From contig NZ_AP022609.1 of assembly GCF_010729485.1 (NCBI RefSeq), forward strand, positions 62,001 through 126,000: a DNA stretch of 64,000 nucleotides, in the 5' to 3' direction. Each line of letters opens with the position of its first letter. Within the stretch, counting starts at the first letter, position 1. Source of the stretch: Mycolicibacter hiberniae. Lineage in GTDB: Bacteria; Actinomycetota; Actinomycetes; Mycobacteriales; Mycobacteriaceae. The position numbers were made by a program, and so were the translations under genes. The notes under the pieces were generated by a model. It was given only the letters and a program-made list of their open reading frames with translations, had not been told where the DNA came from and made no database searches. Below are positions 8,807 to 16,588 of this stretch, piece by piece.

Positions 8807-10015
8807 TCAGCCCAGGGCGCCGTCGTCGCGCAGGGAGTTGATCGCATCCCAGTCCAGCCCGAACTCCAGTAGGATCTCCTCGGTGTGCTGTCCGAGTTCG
8901 GGCGCGGGACCGACCGGAACGTTGGGGGTCTCGTCGAATTGGTAGGGCGGGGCGACCAGTCGGAAGGGGCGGTCGTCTGCTCCGGTGACCGTGGGCAGGT
9001 AGCCGTTGTCGGCCACCTGCGGGCTTTCGCACACCTCGTCGAAGGTGGCCGCGGCCGACCATACTCCGGAGAACCCCGCGAGCAGCTGCTTCCACTCCGC
9101 CAGGGTCCGCGAGCCGAAGACCTTGTCGAGTTCGGCGACGCAGGCCGAGCGGTTGGCGAAGCGCTGCGCGGTATTGCCGAATCGCTCGTCGGCGGCCAAG
9201 TCGGTGCGCCCGACGATTTCGCACAATTCGGGCCAGAACCGATCGGATTGCAGGCACACCAGATTCAGCCACCGATCATCGGCCGTGCGGTAGCTGTTGA
9301 CGATCGGATTCGGCGCTTCCCGGCGGTCGGTGCGGGGGATCTCGCTGACGCCGACCGCGCTGGCGGCCAGATCCGGACCCATTGTCCACATGCCGGTGTT
9401 CAGCAGTGACACATCGACCACCCCGCCCTGGCCGGTCCGCTCGCGGCGGAACAGGGCCATGGCGATCGCACCGGCGATCGCGCTGGAGCCCTGCAGGTCG
9501 AAGAACGCGGCCGGCTGCGCGGCCGGCGCGTCGGCGCCGGGTGCGGTGAGCTTGTGCTGGACGCCGGCCGCCGACCATGCCGCGGCGGCATCGAATCCGC
9601 CGGCGTCCGCCTGGGACCCGCGGCTGCCCCATCCGGAACCGCGGGCGTAGATGAGGCGCTCGTGGCCGGCGCGCAGGTCTTCCGCCTCGATGCCGAGCTT
9701 GGCGCGCACCTTGGGCAGGTAACTGGTCAAGAACACGTCAGCGGTGGCGGTCAACTGGCGAAGTGTCGCGATGCCACTGGGGCGGGACAGGTCCAGGGTG
9801 ATGCTGCGCTTGCCGCGGTTGGGCACCTGCAGGAAGGGATTGGGCAGCGACGTGTCGCCGTTGAGCGAATTCAGCAGGCCCCGTTGGGGGTCACCGGTCG
9901 GCGGCTCGACCTTGATCACGTCGGCACCGAGGTCGGCCAGAATGGCGCCGGCGCCCGGGACGAATGTCCACGCGGCCACCTCGATGACGCGTACGCCCTC
10001 GAACGGTCGGATCAC
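8807..10015 (-). CDS. CaiB/BaiF (family III) CoA-transferase
   Basis: 402 residues from the GTG at 10015, with AGGAGA 7 nt upstream. The start PFEGVRVIEVAAWTFVPGAGAILADLGADVIKVE is diagnostic of the family. The conserved Asp expected to carry the acyl anhydride sits in FFDLQGSSAIAGA. The protein would move CoA between an acyl-CoA donor and a carboxylic acid, or could act as a racemase (Amacr-like members share the fold). It is downstream of the DUF7064/7065-like gene and probably co-transcribed with it from element B. It converges with the GntR gene with only 7 nt between stops. Confidence 0.88.
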   Translation of the reverse strand: MIRPFEGVRVIEVAAWTFVPGAGAILADLGADVIKVEPPTGDPQRGLLNSLNGDTSLPNPFLQVPNRGKRSITLDLSRPSGIATLRQLTATADVFLTSYLPKVRAKLGIEAEDLRAGHERLIYARGSGWGSRGSQADAGGFDAAAAWSAAGVQHKLTAPGADAPAAQPAAFFDLQGSSAIAGAIAMALFRRERTGQGGVVDVSLLNTGMWTMGPDLAASAVGVSEIPRTDRREAPNPIVNSYRTADDRWLNLVCLQSDRFWPELCEIVGRTDLAADERFGNTAQRFANRSACVAELDKVFGSRTLAEWKQLLAGFSGVWSAAATFDEVCESPQVADNGYLPTVTGADDRPFRLVAPPYQFDETPNVPVGPAPELGQHTEEILLEFGLDWDAINSLRDDGALG

Positions 10016-10042
10016 TTGGTTTCTCCTGGTCTAGGTTTCGCG

Positions 10043-11137
10043 TCAGTGCGTGGCGTGCAGGGCTTCGAGCATGCGAGCGAAATGTTGTGGATGCCAGATG
10101 TCTTGGTCTTCACCCCAGCCGATCTCACCGTCGAGGTCCCACCGCATGAGCGCGGTGCTGCCGCCGCCGCGCTCGCAGATGTGGCTGACCGTGAACCCCT
10201 CGGCGTCCATCACCCGGCCGGTGACGTCCACCAGATGCACGTGCATGTGCGAACTCCAGCCGGTGACCGGGTCGCGGTAGTTCTTCATCCGGCTGGCCGA
10301 TTTGTCCAACCGCTCGAAACGGCCGTCCCGCAACAGCCAGCCGTGGTTCAGCGGAGACCAACCCTCGGCGTCGCCCTCGGCGACCCGTGCGAAGGCCAGA
10401 AAGCCGGTGCGCGGTCCGCAATGGCCGAAGATGTACTGGATCCGGCCGCGGCCGCGTTCTCGCTCGATCTCCCGCCAGCGTGCACCGCCGGGGTGCAGGA
10501 CCCGGTCGCCCTGGGCCGCCGGGGCGGTTCGCGGGGGCCGGGGACCGCCCCGCGGGGCCCAGGTCCGGTCCCGGATCGAGTAGCAGTCGATCGGAATCCG
10601 CTCCCCGTTCAGCACCAGCTCGCCGGTGACGTGGCCGAGCTGATCGAAGTGGGTGTGCGTCATGAACGGCGGTTCGCCGGGGGTGAATCGGCGCGGGTCG
10701 TGGGTGCCCTCGAAGGTGAGCCGCACCGCGAAGTCGGACTCCGGGTCCTGGTACTCGATGCGGTATTCGCGCATGGGGCGCACCATCTGCACACTGAACC
10801 CGCCGCCGGGCAGCACGATGTCGCGCAGATCCAGGCTGGTGTCGGCGAGGGGGACATCGCTGCGCATCCGGAAATACCGCAGATGCTCCGGGGTCGCACC
10901 GGCTGGATCCCACACGTAGACCCGCCATGTCGCGGTGCCGCGGCTGGTGTGGAACTCCGCGTGCAGCCACCCGCCGATCTTGCGTTCGGGGATGTTGAAC
11001 GACCACCAGGTGGTCTCGGTCCAGAACGGGTCGGCCGGGCACGGGTGGAAGTCGTCGTCGGCCGGGGTGAACGGGCAATCCGCGCTAACGGCTTGCGGTG
11101 TGGCTCCCAACGTGTCCGCTGACGGCCTGGTCGACAT
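10043..11137 (-). CDS. Lipocalin-like DUF7064/DUF7065-type protein of unknown function
   Basis: 364 residues, start ATG at 11137. No signal peptide or membrane segment. Rich in Trp, Arg and beta-prone stretches (WWSFNIPERKIGGWLHAEF, FEGTHDPRRF, and a central RDRTWAPR motif). The pattern recalls the two-half beta-barrel family that includes AttH and CrtC-like hydratases, annotated in mycobacteria as DUF7065/DUF7064; this placement is from memory of the family and is tentative. An enzymatic role is not established. It has its own operator element B just upstream and is followed at 27 nt by the CoA-transferase. Confidence 0.6.
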   Translation of the reverse strand: MSTRPSADTLGATPQAVSADCPFTPADDDFHPCPADPFWTETTWWSFNIPERKIGGWLHAEFHTSRGTATWRVYVWDPAGATPEHLRYFRMRSDVPLADTSLDLRDIVLPGGGFSVQMVRPMREYRIEYQDPESDFAVRLTFEGTHDPRRFTPGEPPFMTHTHFDQLGHVTGELVLNGERIPIDCYSIRDRTWAPRGGPRPPRTAPAAQGDRVLHPGGARWREIERERGRGRIQYIFGHCGPRTGFLAFARVAEGDAEGWSPLNHGWLLRDGRFERLDKSASRMKNYRDPVTGWSSHMHVHLVDVTGRVMDAEGFTVSHICERGGGSTALMRWDLDGEIGWGEDQDIWHPQHFARMLEALHATH

Positions 11138-11154
11138 AGCCGTGATCCTAACTG

Positions 11155-11168
11155 AAAAGGATACTGAT
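11155..11168 (-). promoter_or_regulatory. Operator-like element B of the island regulon
   Basis: On the minus strand this reads ATCAGTATCCTTTT, lying 18-31 nt upstream of the start at 11137. TATCCT within it is a plausible -10, which would give a leader of about 15 nt containing GGAT near the start. It separates the thioesterase gene from the DUF7064/7065-like gene and suggests that the latter starts a new transcription unit. Confidence 0.68.
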
Positions 11169-11222
11169 TTAGTAGTTAATTGCTGCGATCAGCCAGCCGG
11201 ACGACCCGCGCCGGACGCCTGC

Positions 11223-12062
11223 CTACGGTGCCCCGCCGGTGGCGTCGAACAGCGACTCCTGGGTCAGGCTGGCCACCAGAGCGCCGCGTTGGTCGTAGAT
11301 CTGACCGGCGTAGACGCCGCGGCCGCCCGAGGCGGCCAGCGGATGCAGATCGAGCAGGAGCCAGTCGTTGGGATCGCCGCGCCGGTGCAGCCACACCGCA
11401 TGATCGATGCTCGGCAGCAGCCCCACCCGTTCGATCTCCGGTGCCCGGGACAGCCCGGTGCACAGATCCGAGACGAACACCACCCCGCAGGCCCGGGCAT
11501 TCGGATCGTCGTCCAGCGGCTCGCGGATGCGGACCCAGAACTGCGCCGGCCACCGGTACCAGGGTTGGCCGCCGTCGGGCACCCGCGCTTCCAGGTCGAA
11601 GGTGCGCGAGGCATTGAGTTCGTAGGTGACCAGCTCGGCCGGAGGCGGCACGGCGGGGATCTCGACGGCCTGGTACTCGGTGGCGTCATCTTTGGGACGC
11701 GAGAAGGAGCATCCCATCGAGAAGATCGCGGTGGTGCCCTGATACGCGGTGACGCGCCGGCCCGAGTAGCGCCCGCCATCGCGATCGCGGTCCACGCGCA
11801 GCTCCACCGGCCTGCCGGCATCGCCGGCCGCCAAGAAGTACCCGTGCAGCGAGTGCGCCACCCGGTCGCCGGGCACCGTGAGGCTGGCGGCGCGCAGCGC
11901 CTGGGCGGCGATCTGGCCGCCGTAGATGGCGCGCCGACCGGTCACCGCCACCGGGTCGGCAAGGAAGCGGTCGTGCGGAAGCCGCCGCAGCGTCAACAGC
12001 TCGGCCACCGCTGTGGGAGTGACCTGCTCCCCGTCGAACACCTCACGCGAGGTGAGGTTCAC
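11223..12062 (-). CDS. tesB: Acyl-CoA thioesterase II (TesB-like double hotdog)
   Basis: 279 residues from the GTG at 12062, which overlaps the thiolase stop (GTGA). Contains the TesB N-terminal hotdog (GRRAIYGGQIAAQALRAASLTV, SLHGYFLAAGD) and C-terminal hotdog with PSIDHAVWLH (Asp) and SLTQESLF (Gln), which match members of the TesB catalytic Asp-Thr/Ser-Gln set. It would hydrolyse acyl-CoA esters, perhaps to release CoA from dead-end intermediates of the pathway. Last gene of the operon that starts with the acyl-CoA synthetase at 16506. Confidence 0.88.
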   Translation of the reverse strand: MNLTSREVFDGEQVTPTAVAELLTLRRLPHDRFLADPVAVTGRRAIYGGQIAAQALRAASLTVPGDRVAHSLHGYFLAAGDAGRPVELRVDRDRDGGRYSGRRVTAYQGTTAIFSMGCSFSRPKDDATEYQAVEIPAVPPPAELVTYELNASRTFDLEARVPDGGQPWYRWPAQFWVRIREPLDDDPNARACGVVFVSDLCTGLSRAPEIERVGLLPSIDHAVWLHRRGDPNDWLLLDLHPLAASGGRGVYAGQIYDQRGALVASLTQESLFDATGGAP

Positions 12063-13231
12063 AGCAACTCGATGATCGTCGCATTCGCCATCCCGCCGCC
12101 CTCGCACATCGTCTGCAGGCCGAAACGTATTCCTTCGCGCCGCATGCGATGCACCATCGTGGTCATCAGGCGTGCGCCGGAGGCGCCCAGCGGGTGGCCC
12201 AGCGCAATCGCCCCGCCGCTCGGGTTGGTCGCCGGCTCGACGGCCCCGGTCTCCTTCAGCCAGGCCAGCACCACGGGGGCGAACGCCTCGTTGACCTCGA
12301 ACGTGCCGATATCCGATATGGCCAGGCCGGCCCGGTCGAGGGCCTTGGCGGTGGCGGGTATCGGCGCGGTCAGCATCATCACCGGGTCGGAACCGGCGAG
12401 CACTGCGGTATGGATGCGGGCCCACGACGCGAGCCCCAGTGCGCGGGCCCGCTCGGAGGTGGTGATGAGCAGTGCCGCGGACCCGTCGCTGATCTGCGAC
12501 GAGCTGCCCGCGGTGATCACGCCGTCGGCGGCGAAGGCGGGCTTCAACCCGGCGAGTTTCTCGGCCGTGGTGTCCGGCCGGACCCCGCCGTCGGTGTCCA
12601 CAGTCGTTCCGTCGGGCAGGGCCACCGGAACGATCTCCTCGGCGAACTCGCCGGCTTGGATGGCCCGCGCCGCGCGGTGGTGCGAACCGGCGCTGAACTC
12701 GTCGATCTGCGAACGCGACAGCGACCAGCGCTCAGCGATCATTTCGGCGCCGAGGCCCTGGTGGAAGTGCTTGACGCCGTAGCGTTCCCGCTCGGATTCG
12801 GTCATCGGATCGCCCACGTCGACGCCGCGCGAGGCGCCCATAGGCACCCGGCTCATCATCTCCACCCCGCCGGCCACGGCGACGTCGTACTGGCCGGAGA
12901 TGACCCCCGCCGCCGCGAAGTGCAGCGCCTGCTGGCTGGATCCGCACTGCCGGTCCACCGTGGTGCCGGGCACGTCCTCGGGCCAGCCGGCACTGAGCAC
13001 CGCGTGCCGGGCGATGTTGCCGGTCTGCTCGCCGACCTGGCTCACACAGCCCCAGATGACGTCGTCGACGACCGCGGGATCGATTCCGGTGCGATCGGCC
13101 AGGGCCCGCAGCACCTGCGCGGACACTTCGCCGGCGGCGATGCCCGACAGCGCGCCGTTGCGGCGCCCGACCGGCGTGCGCACCGCGCCGACGATCACCG
13201 CGTCGCGGCCGGGTGTCTGGTGTGTGGTCAC
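12059..13231 (-). CDS. Acetyl-CoA C-acyltransferase (thiolase, FadA-like)
   Basis: 390 residues from the GTG at 13231, preceded by GAGGAG at 5 nt. It is a complete catalytic thiolase: nucleophile Cys96 in DRQCGSSQQA, NEAFA, His346 in GGAIALGHPLGASGAR, and Cys376 in CEGGGMANA. It would carry out the final thiolytic step of beta-oxidation. The full set of catalytic residues distinguishes it from the thiolase-like protein at 27242. The gene overlaps tesB downstream and follows the lipid-transfer/thiolase-like gene by about 50 nt. Confidence 0.93.
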   Translation of the reverse strand: MTTHQTPGRDAVIVGAVRTPVGRRNGALSGIAAGEVSAQVLRALADRTGIDPAVVDDVIWGCVSQVGEQTGNIARHAVLSAGWPEDVPGTTVDRQCGSSQQALHFAAAGVISGQYDVAVAGGVEMMSRVPMGASRGVDVGDPMTESERERYGVKHFHQGLGAEMIAERWSLSRSQIDEFSAGSHHRAARAIQAGEFAEEIVPVALPDGTTVDTDGGVRPDTTAEKLAGLKPAFAADGVITAGSSSQISDGSAALLITTSERARALGLASWARIHTAVLAGSDPVMMLTAPIPATAKALDRAGLAISDIGTFEVNEAFAPVVLAWLKETGAVEPATNPSGGAIALGHPLGASGARLMTTMVHRMRREGIRFGLQTMCEGGGMANATIIELL

Positions 13232-13282
13232 GGGGACTCCTCTGCCCTGGGGGATGCTGTCTGGGTCGATGGGTGCGGGGAG

Positions 13283-14488
13283 TCAGCCGGCCTTTTCCAG
13301 AATGTGGATGCCGCAGGTGGAACCCAGGCCGATGACATGCGCCAAACCGACACGGGCGCCGTCGATCTGGCGCGGTCCGGCCTCGCCGCGCAGGTGCTGG
13401 CAGATCTCCCACACGTTGGCGATGCCGGTGGCCGCAATCGGGTGGCCCTTGGATTGCAGGCCGCCGGAGACGTTGACGGGAAGCTTGCCGTCGCGCCAGG
13501 GTGCGCCGCTTTCGAAGAAGTCGACCGCGCCGCCGGGCGGGCACAGGCCCAGGTTGTCGTAGTGCACCAGTTCGGCGGTGGCGAAGCAGTCGTGCAGCTC
13601 CACGAGGTCCAGATCGGCGGGTCCGATCCCGGCCTGCTCGTAGGCCTGGGTTGCGGCGTTACGGGTGACGGTGTTGACGTTGGGAAGTACCTGGCATGCC
13701 GGTTCCCAGGGATCGGTGGTCAGCACCGAGGCGCTGACCTTGACTGCCCGCCGGCGCTGCTCGGCCGAAAGTGATTGGAGCCGTTCGTCGCTGACCACTA
13801 CGGCCGCGGCCGCGCCGTCGCAGTTGGCCGAACACATCGGGCGGGTGTTCGGATAGGCGATCATGACATCGTTCATGATCTCCTGCGCGGACATGGCTTT
13901 GGTGTGGGCCGCCAGCGGGTTCAGCGTGGAATGGGAGTGGTTCTTCTCGCTGATCCGGGCGAACAGTTCCAGCGGTGTTCCGGCGTAGTCGTGGCGATGC
14001 AGGTACTGCATGCCGATCTGGGCGAACACCCCGGGCATCAGGTCGGTCCCGACGCGGCCCTCCAGTCCGGTGACCGCATCCAGCCGGCCCTGTGGCTGCC
14101 AGGTCTTGGGTCCGGTGCCGGCCTTGCCGGAGGCGCCGAGCATCCCGGCGCCGGCGAGCTTCTCGGCGCCCACCGCCAGCCCGAGGTGGGCTTCACCGGC
14201 CTTGATCGCCAGCATGGCGGTGCGCAGCGCTGTGGCACCGGTGGCGCAGGCGTTGGCCACGTTGAACACCGGGATGCCGGTCTGGCCGAGCTGCTTCTGG
14301 ACGGCCTGCCCGTAGCCGGGTGGGCCGAACAGGTTGCCGGCGGCCAGCACGTCGATGTCGGCGACGGTGACCCCGGCGTCGGCCAGGGCAGCGCGGGCGG
14401 CTTCGACGCCGAGCCCCACCCCGTCGCGATCCGGCCGCTTGCCGAACTTGGTCATCGAGATGCCCAGAATCCAGAGGTCACCGTTCAC
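13283..14488 (-). CDS. Thiolase-superfamily lipid-transfer protein (SCP-x/Ltp type), partner of DUF35
   Basis: 401 residues from the GTG at 14488, overlapping the DUF35 gene stop by 4 nt. It resembles SCP2/SCP-x thiolases and steroid-pathway Ltp proteins: NVANACATGATALR with Cys81 in the nucleophile position, HDCFATAEL, SGGLQSKGHPIAATG with the His, and GLGSTCGIHIL with the second Cys. Retention of the thiolase residues suggests a thiolytic or condensing reaction rather than the repurposed aldolase chemistry of Ltp2. Coupling to a DUF35 protein suggests a heteromeric complex, as in steroid side-chain degradation. Confidence 0.88.
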   Translation of the reverse strand: MNGDLWILGISMTKFGKRPDRDGVGLGVEAARAALADAGVTVADIDVLAAGNLFGPPGYGQAVQKQLGQTGIPVFNVANACATGATALRTAMLAIKAGEAHLGLAVGAEKLAGAGMLGASGKAGTGPKTWQPQGRLDAVTGLEGRVGTDLMPGVFAQIGMQYLHRHDYAGTPLELFARISEKNHSHSTLNPLAAHTKAMSAQEIMNDVMIAYPNTRPMCSANCDGAAAAVVVSDERLQSLSAEQRRRAVKVSASVLTTDPWEPACQVLPNVNTVTRNAATQAYEQAGIGPADLDLVELHDCFATAELVHYDNLGLCPPGGAVDFFESGAPWRDGKLPVNVSGGLQSKGHPIAATGIANVWEICQHLRGEAGPRQIDGARVGLAHVIGLGSTCGIHILEKAG

Positions 14489-14913
14489 CGCAGGTCCTCG
14501 CTTTCGTTCGCCGGCTCGAATCCGAACCCGATCGCGGTACGGCCCTCGTCGTCGGTACCGATCGGAAAGGTGGTCAGGCGCAGGGGCATGCCCAGGCGGA
14601 CCGCATCCACCGTGGGATCGACGTTGACGACGTTGGCCCGCACCGAGATGCCGGCGCAGTCCACCACGCCGGCCACGTAGGGCACGGGCACGCCGGGGGC
14701 GGCCACTTCGACCACGGTGAAGGTCTCCAGGGTTCCGGTGGGCGAAACCGGCTCGGTGGTGAAGTCAGCGCCGAAACACGACGCGCAGGCGTCGCGCCGG
14801 TCGAAGTAGTACGCGCCGCAGGTGACGCATACCGTCGCGACCAGCTTCGGGGGGTCCTCCAGGCTCAGATACCCGACTATCGGGATGGGTTTCCCAGCAG
14901 CGGTCTCGCTCAT
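14485..14913 (-). CDS. DUF35 OB-fold / zinc-ribbon acyl-CoA-binding protein
   Basis: 142 residues, ATG at 14913. A four-Cys rubredoxin-like zinc ribbon (CVTC at about residues 29-32, CASC at 43-46) precedes an OB-fold domain (VSPTGTLETFTVVEV, PYVAGVVDCAG). DUF35 proteins bind thiolase-superfamily partners, as ChsH2 binds Ltp2. Direct overlap with the following thiolase-like gene supports a one-to-one complex. Sits 30 nt downstream of the acyl-CoA synthetase gene. Confidence 0.88.
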   Translation of the reverse strand: MSETAAGKPIPIVGYLSLEDPPKLVATVCVTCGAYYFDRRDACASCFGADFTTEPVSPTGTLETFTVVEVAAPGVPVPYVAGVVDCAGISVRANVVNVDPTVDAVRLGMPLRLTTFPIGTDDEGRTAIGFGFEPANESEDLR

Positions 14914-14943
14914 GGCGTCGCGGTCCTTTCGATCGGGTTCGGT

Positions 14944-16506
14944 TCAGACCTGTCGTCCCGCGCCCGCCCAGTAGGCGTCGCGGAGCGTACGTTTGACCAG
15001 CTTTCCGGTTTCGGTGCGGGGCAGCGCGGTGACGAAATCCACCGAGCGCGGGCATTTGAATCCGGCCAGCCGGTCGCGGCAGTACGTGATCAGTTCGTCG
15101 GCCAGCTGGTCGCTGGGCTCGGCCCCGTCGAGCAGCTCGACCACCGCTTTGACCTGTTCGCCCCATTCCGGGTCGGGTACGCCGATGACGGCGGCGTCGG
15201 CGACGGCGGGGTGAGTGCTCAAGGCGCCTTCGACCTCGGCCGGGTAGATGTTGACGCCACCGCTGATGATCATGTCCTTGGCGCGGTCGCAGATGAACAG
15301 GTAGCCGTCGTCGTCGAGGTAGCCGACGTCACCGATGGTGAAGGCGGACCCGCGATGCACCGAGGCCGTCAGTTCGGCGTCATTGCGGTATTCGAAGCGT
15401 TCCCCGTCCAGGCGCTCGATATAGACGTTGCCGATGGCGTTGGCAGGCAGGTCATGGCCGTCGTCGTCGATGATTCTGACCCGGACTCCGCGGATCGGCC
15501 GGCCCACGGTTCCGGGTTTCTGCAGCCAGCGGTACGGCTTGGCGATGGTTGCGGCGCCCTCGGTGCCGCCGTAGGTCTCCCAGATCGCCGGGCCCCACCA
15601 GGCCAGCATCTCTTTTTTGACCTCAAGGGGGCACGGGGCGGCCGAGTGCACCACCGACCGCAGGCTGGACAGGTCATACTTCGCGCGTACCTCGGGGGCG
15701 AGCTTGAGCATCCGGACGAACTGAGTCGGCACCATGTAGGCGGTTGTCACCCGGTGGCGTTCGATCGCGGCGAGCGTCTGCTCGGCGTCGAAGCGGCCCA
15801 GGATCGCCAGTGGCTGACCGACGTTGAGGGCTCCCAGGTAGAAACTTTGGCAACCGGCGTGGTGCATGCCGGTGGAGACCAGGTGAGCACCGTCGAAGGG
15901 ACGGAAGTCGAACGCGCGGCCGAAGACGGCCATCGCGTTCGCCGCCTCCGAAGGGTCCCGGCCGTCGAGTTGGCGCACGATCCCCTTCGGCTTGCCGGTG
16001 GTGCCCGAGGAATACCGGATGGAATCGCCCTGCGTGCGGTCGGCGGGCGGGGTGGTCGGCTGCCCGGCCAGGAAGTCCGATTCGGCCACAAACCCGTCGG
16101 CGTTCGTATCGCCGACGACGATCCGGACGCGGGTCTCCTCGGGTAGGGCGGTGAAGCGGTCCAGATAGTCGCTGTGGGTGACCAGCACCCCGGCGCCGGA
16201 ATGGTCGAGGATCGAGGTGAACTCGTCGGCCGACAGGGCCGTGTTCAACGTCAGGTAGCGCAGCCCGATCTCGTTGGTGGCAAGTTGCCAGATGACCGCG
16301 TCCACGTCGTTGGGCAGGGCGTAGGCCACCACCGATCCGGGGGGGAGGCCGTGTGCGCGCAGGGCGTGGGAAACCCGGTGCGCGGCCGCGGTCAGTTCAC
16401 CGAAGCTGAGGGTGCGGCCGCTGGGAGATTCGACGATGGCCGGTGCGTCGGGTTGGTCTTCGGCGATCCACCACACGCCCAGACGCTGGTCCCACGGATG
16501 TTGCAT
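14944..16506 (-). CDS. Acyl-CoA synthetase (AMP-forming, FadD-like)
   Basis: 520 residues, ATG at 16506 with GGAGGG at 4 nt. Adenylation motifs are complete: YSSGTTGKPKG (P-loop), ETYGGTEG, GDVGYLDDDGYLFICDR and the C-terminal catalytic Lys motif PRTETGKLVKR. It would activate a carboxylic acid to its CoA thioester. It is the first gene of a five-gene operon (synthetase, DUF35, Ltp-like, thiolase, thioesterase) and has operator element C upstream. It is clearly related to the synthetase at 35214 (same GGVNIYP and HSAAPCP/HAAAPCP blocks), so the two may be duplicates with different substrates. Confidence 0.93.
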   Translation of the reverse strand: MQHPWDQRLGVWWIAEDQPDAPAIVESPSGRTLSFGELTAAAHRVSHALRAHGLPPGSVVAYALPNDVDAVIWQLATNEIGLRYLTLNTALSADEFTSILDHSGAGVLVTHSDYLDRFTALPEETRVRIVVGDTNADGFVAESDFLAGQPTTPPADRTQGDSIRYSSGTTGKPKGIVRQLDGRDPSEAANAMAVFGRAFDFRPFDGAHLVSTGMHHAGCQSFYLGALNVGQPLAILGRFDAEQTLAAIERHRVTTAYMVPTQFVRMLKLAPEVRAKYDLSSLRSVVHSAAPCPLEVKKEMLAWWGPAIWETYGGTEGAATIAKPYRWLQKPGTVGRPIRGVRVRIIDDDGHDLPANAIGNVYIERLDGERFEYRNDAELTASVHRGSAFTIGDVGYLDDDGYLFICDRAKDMIISGGVNIYPAEVEGALSTHPAVADAAVIGVPDPEWGEQVKAVVELLDGAEPSDQLADELITYCRDRLAGFKCPRSVDFVTALPRTETGKLVKRTLRDAYWAGAGRQV

Positions 16507-16532
16507 CGACCCTCCACGCTCGAAATAGCTAG

Positions 16533-16546
16533 AACAGTATCCTCAA
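16533..16546 (-). promoter_or_regulatory. Operator-like element C of the island regulon
   Basis: The plus strand reads AACAGTATCCTCAA, so the element is inverted relative to the synthetase gene it precedes (start 16506). On the minus strand TACTGT about 30 nt before the start fits a -10. It lies in the 82-nt gap between the duplicated regulator's stop and the synthetase start, in AT-rich sequence that stands out locally. Confidence 0.66.
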
Positions 16547-16588
16547 TTAAGGGCCAGGGGAAGGCCCGGGTGCAGCCCGGGGGCCGGG

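Noticed and set aside
9554..11122. 522-codon plus-strand open frame across the CoA-transferase and DUF7064/7065-like genes
   Set aside because: Antisense shadow of two supported genes in GC-rich DNA; no recognisable protein features.
12149..13774. 541-codon plus-strand open frame opposite the thiolases
   Set aside because: The minus strand encodes two thiolase-family proteins with catalytic motifs; this frame is low-complexity Gly/Arg/His.
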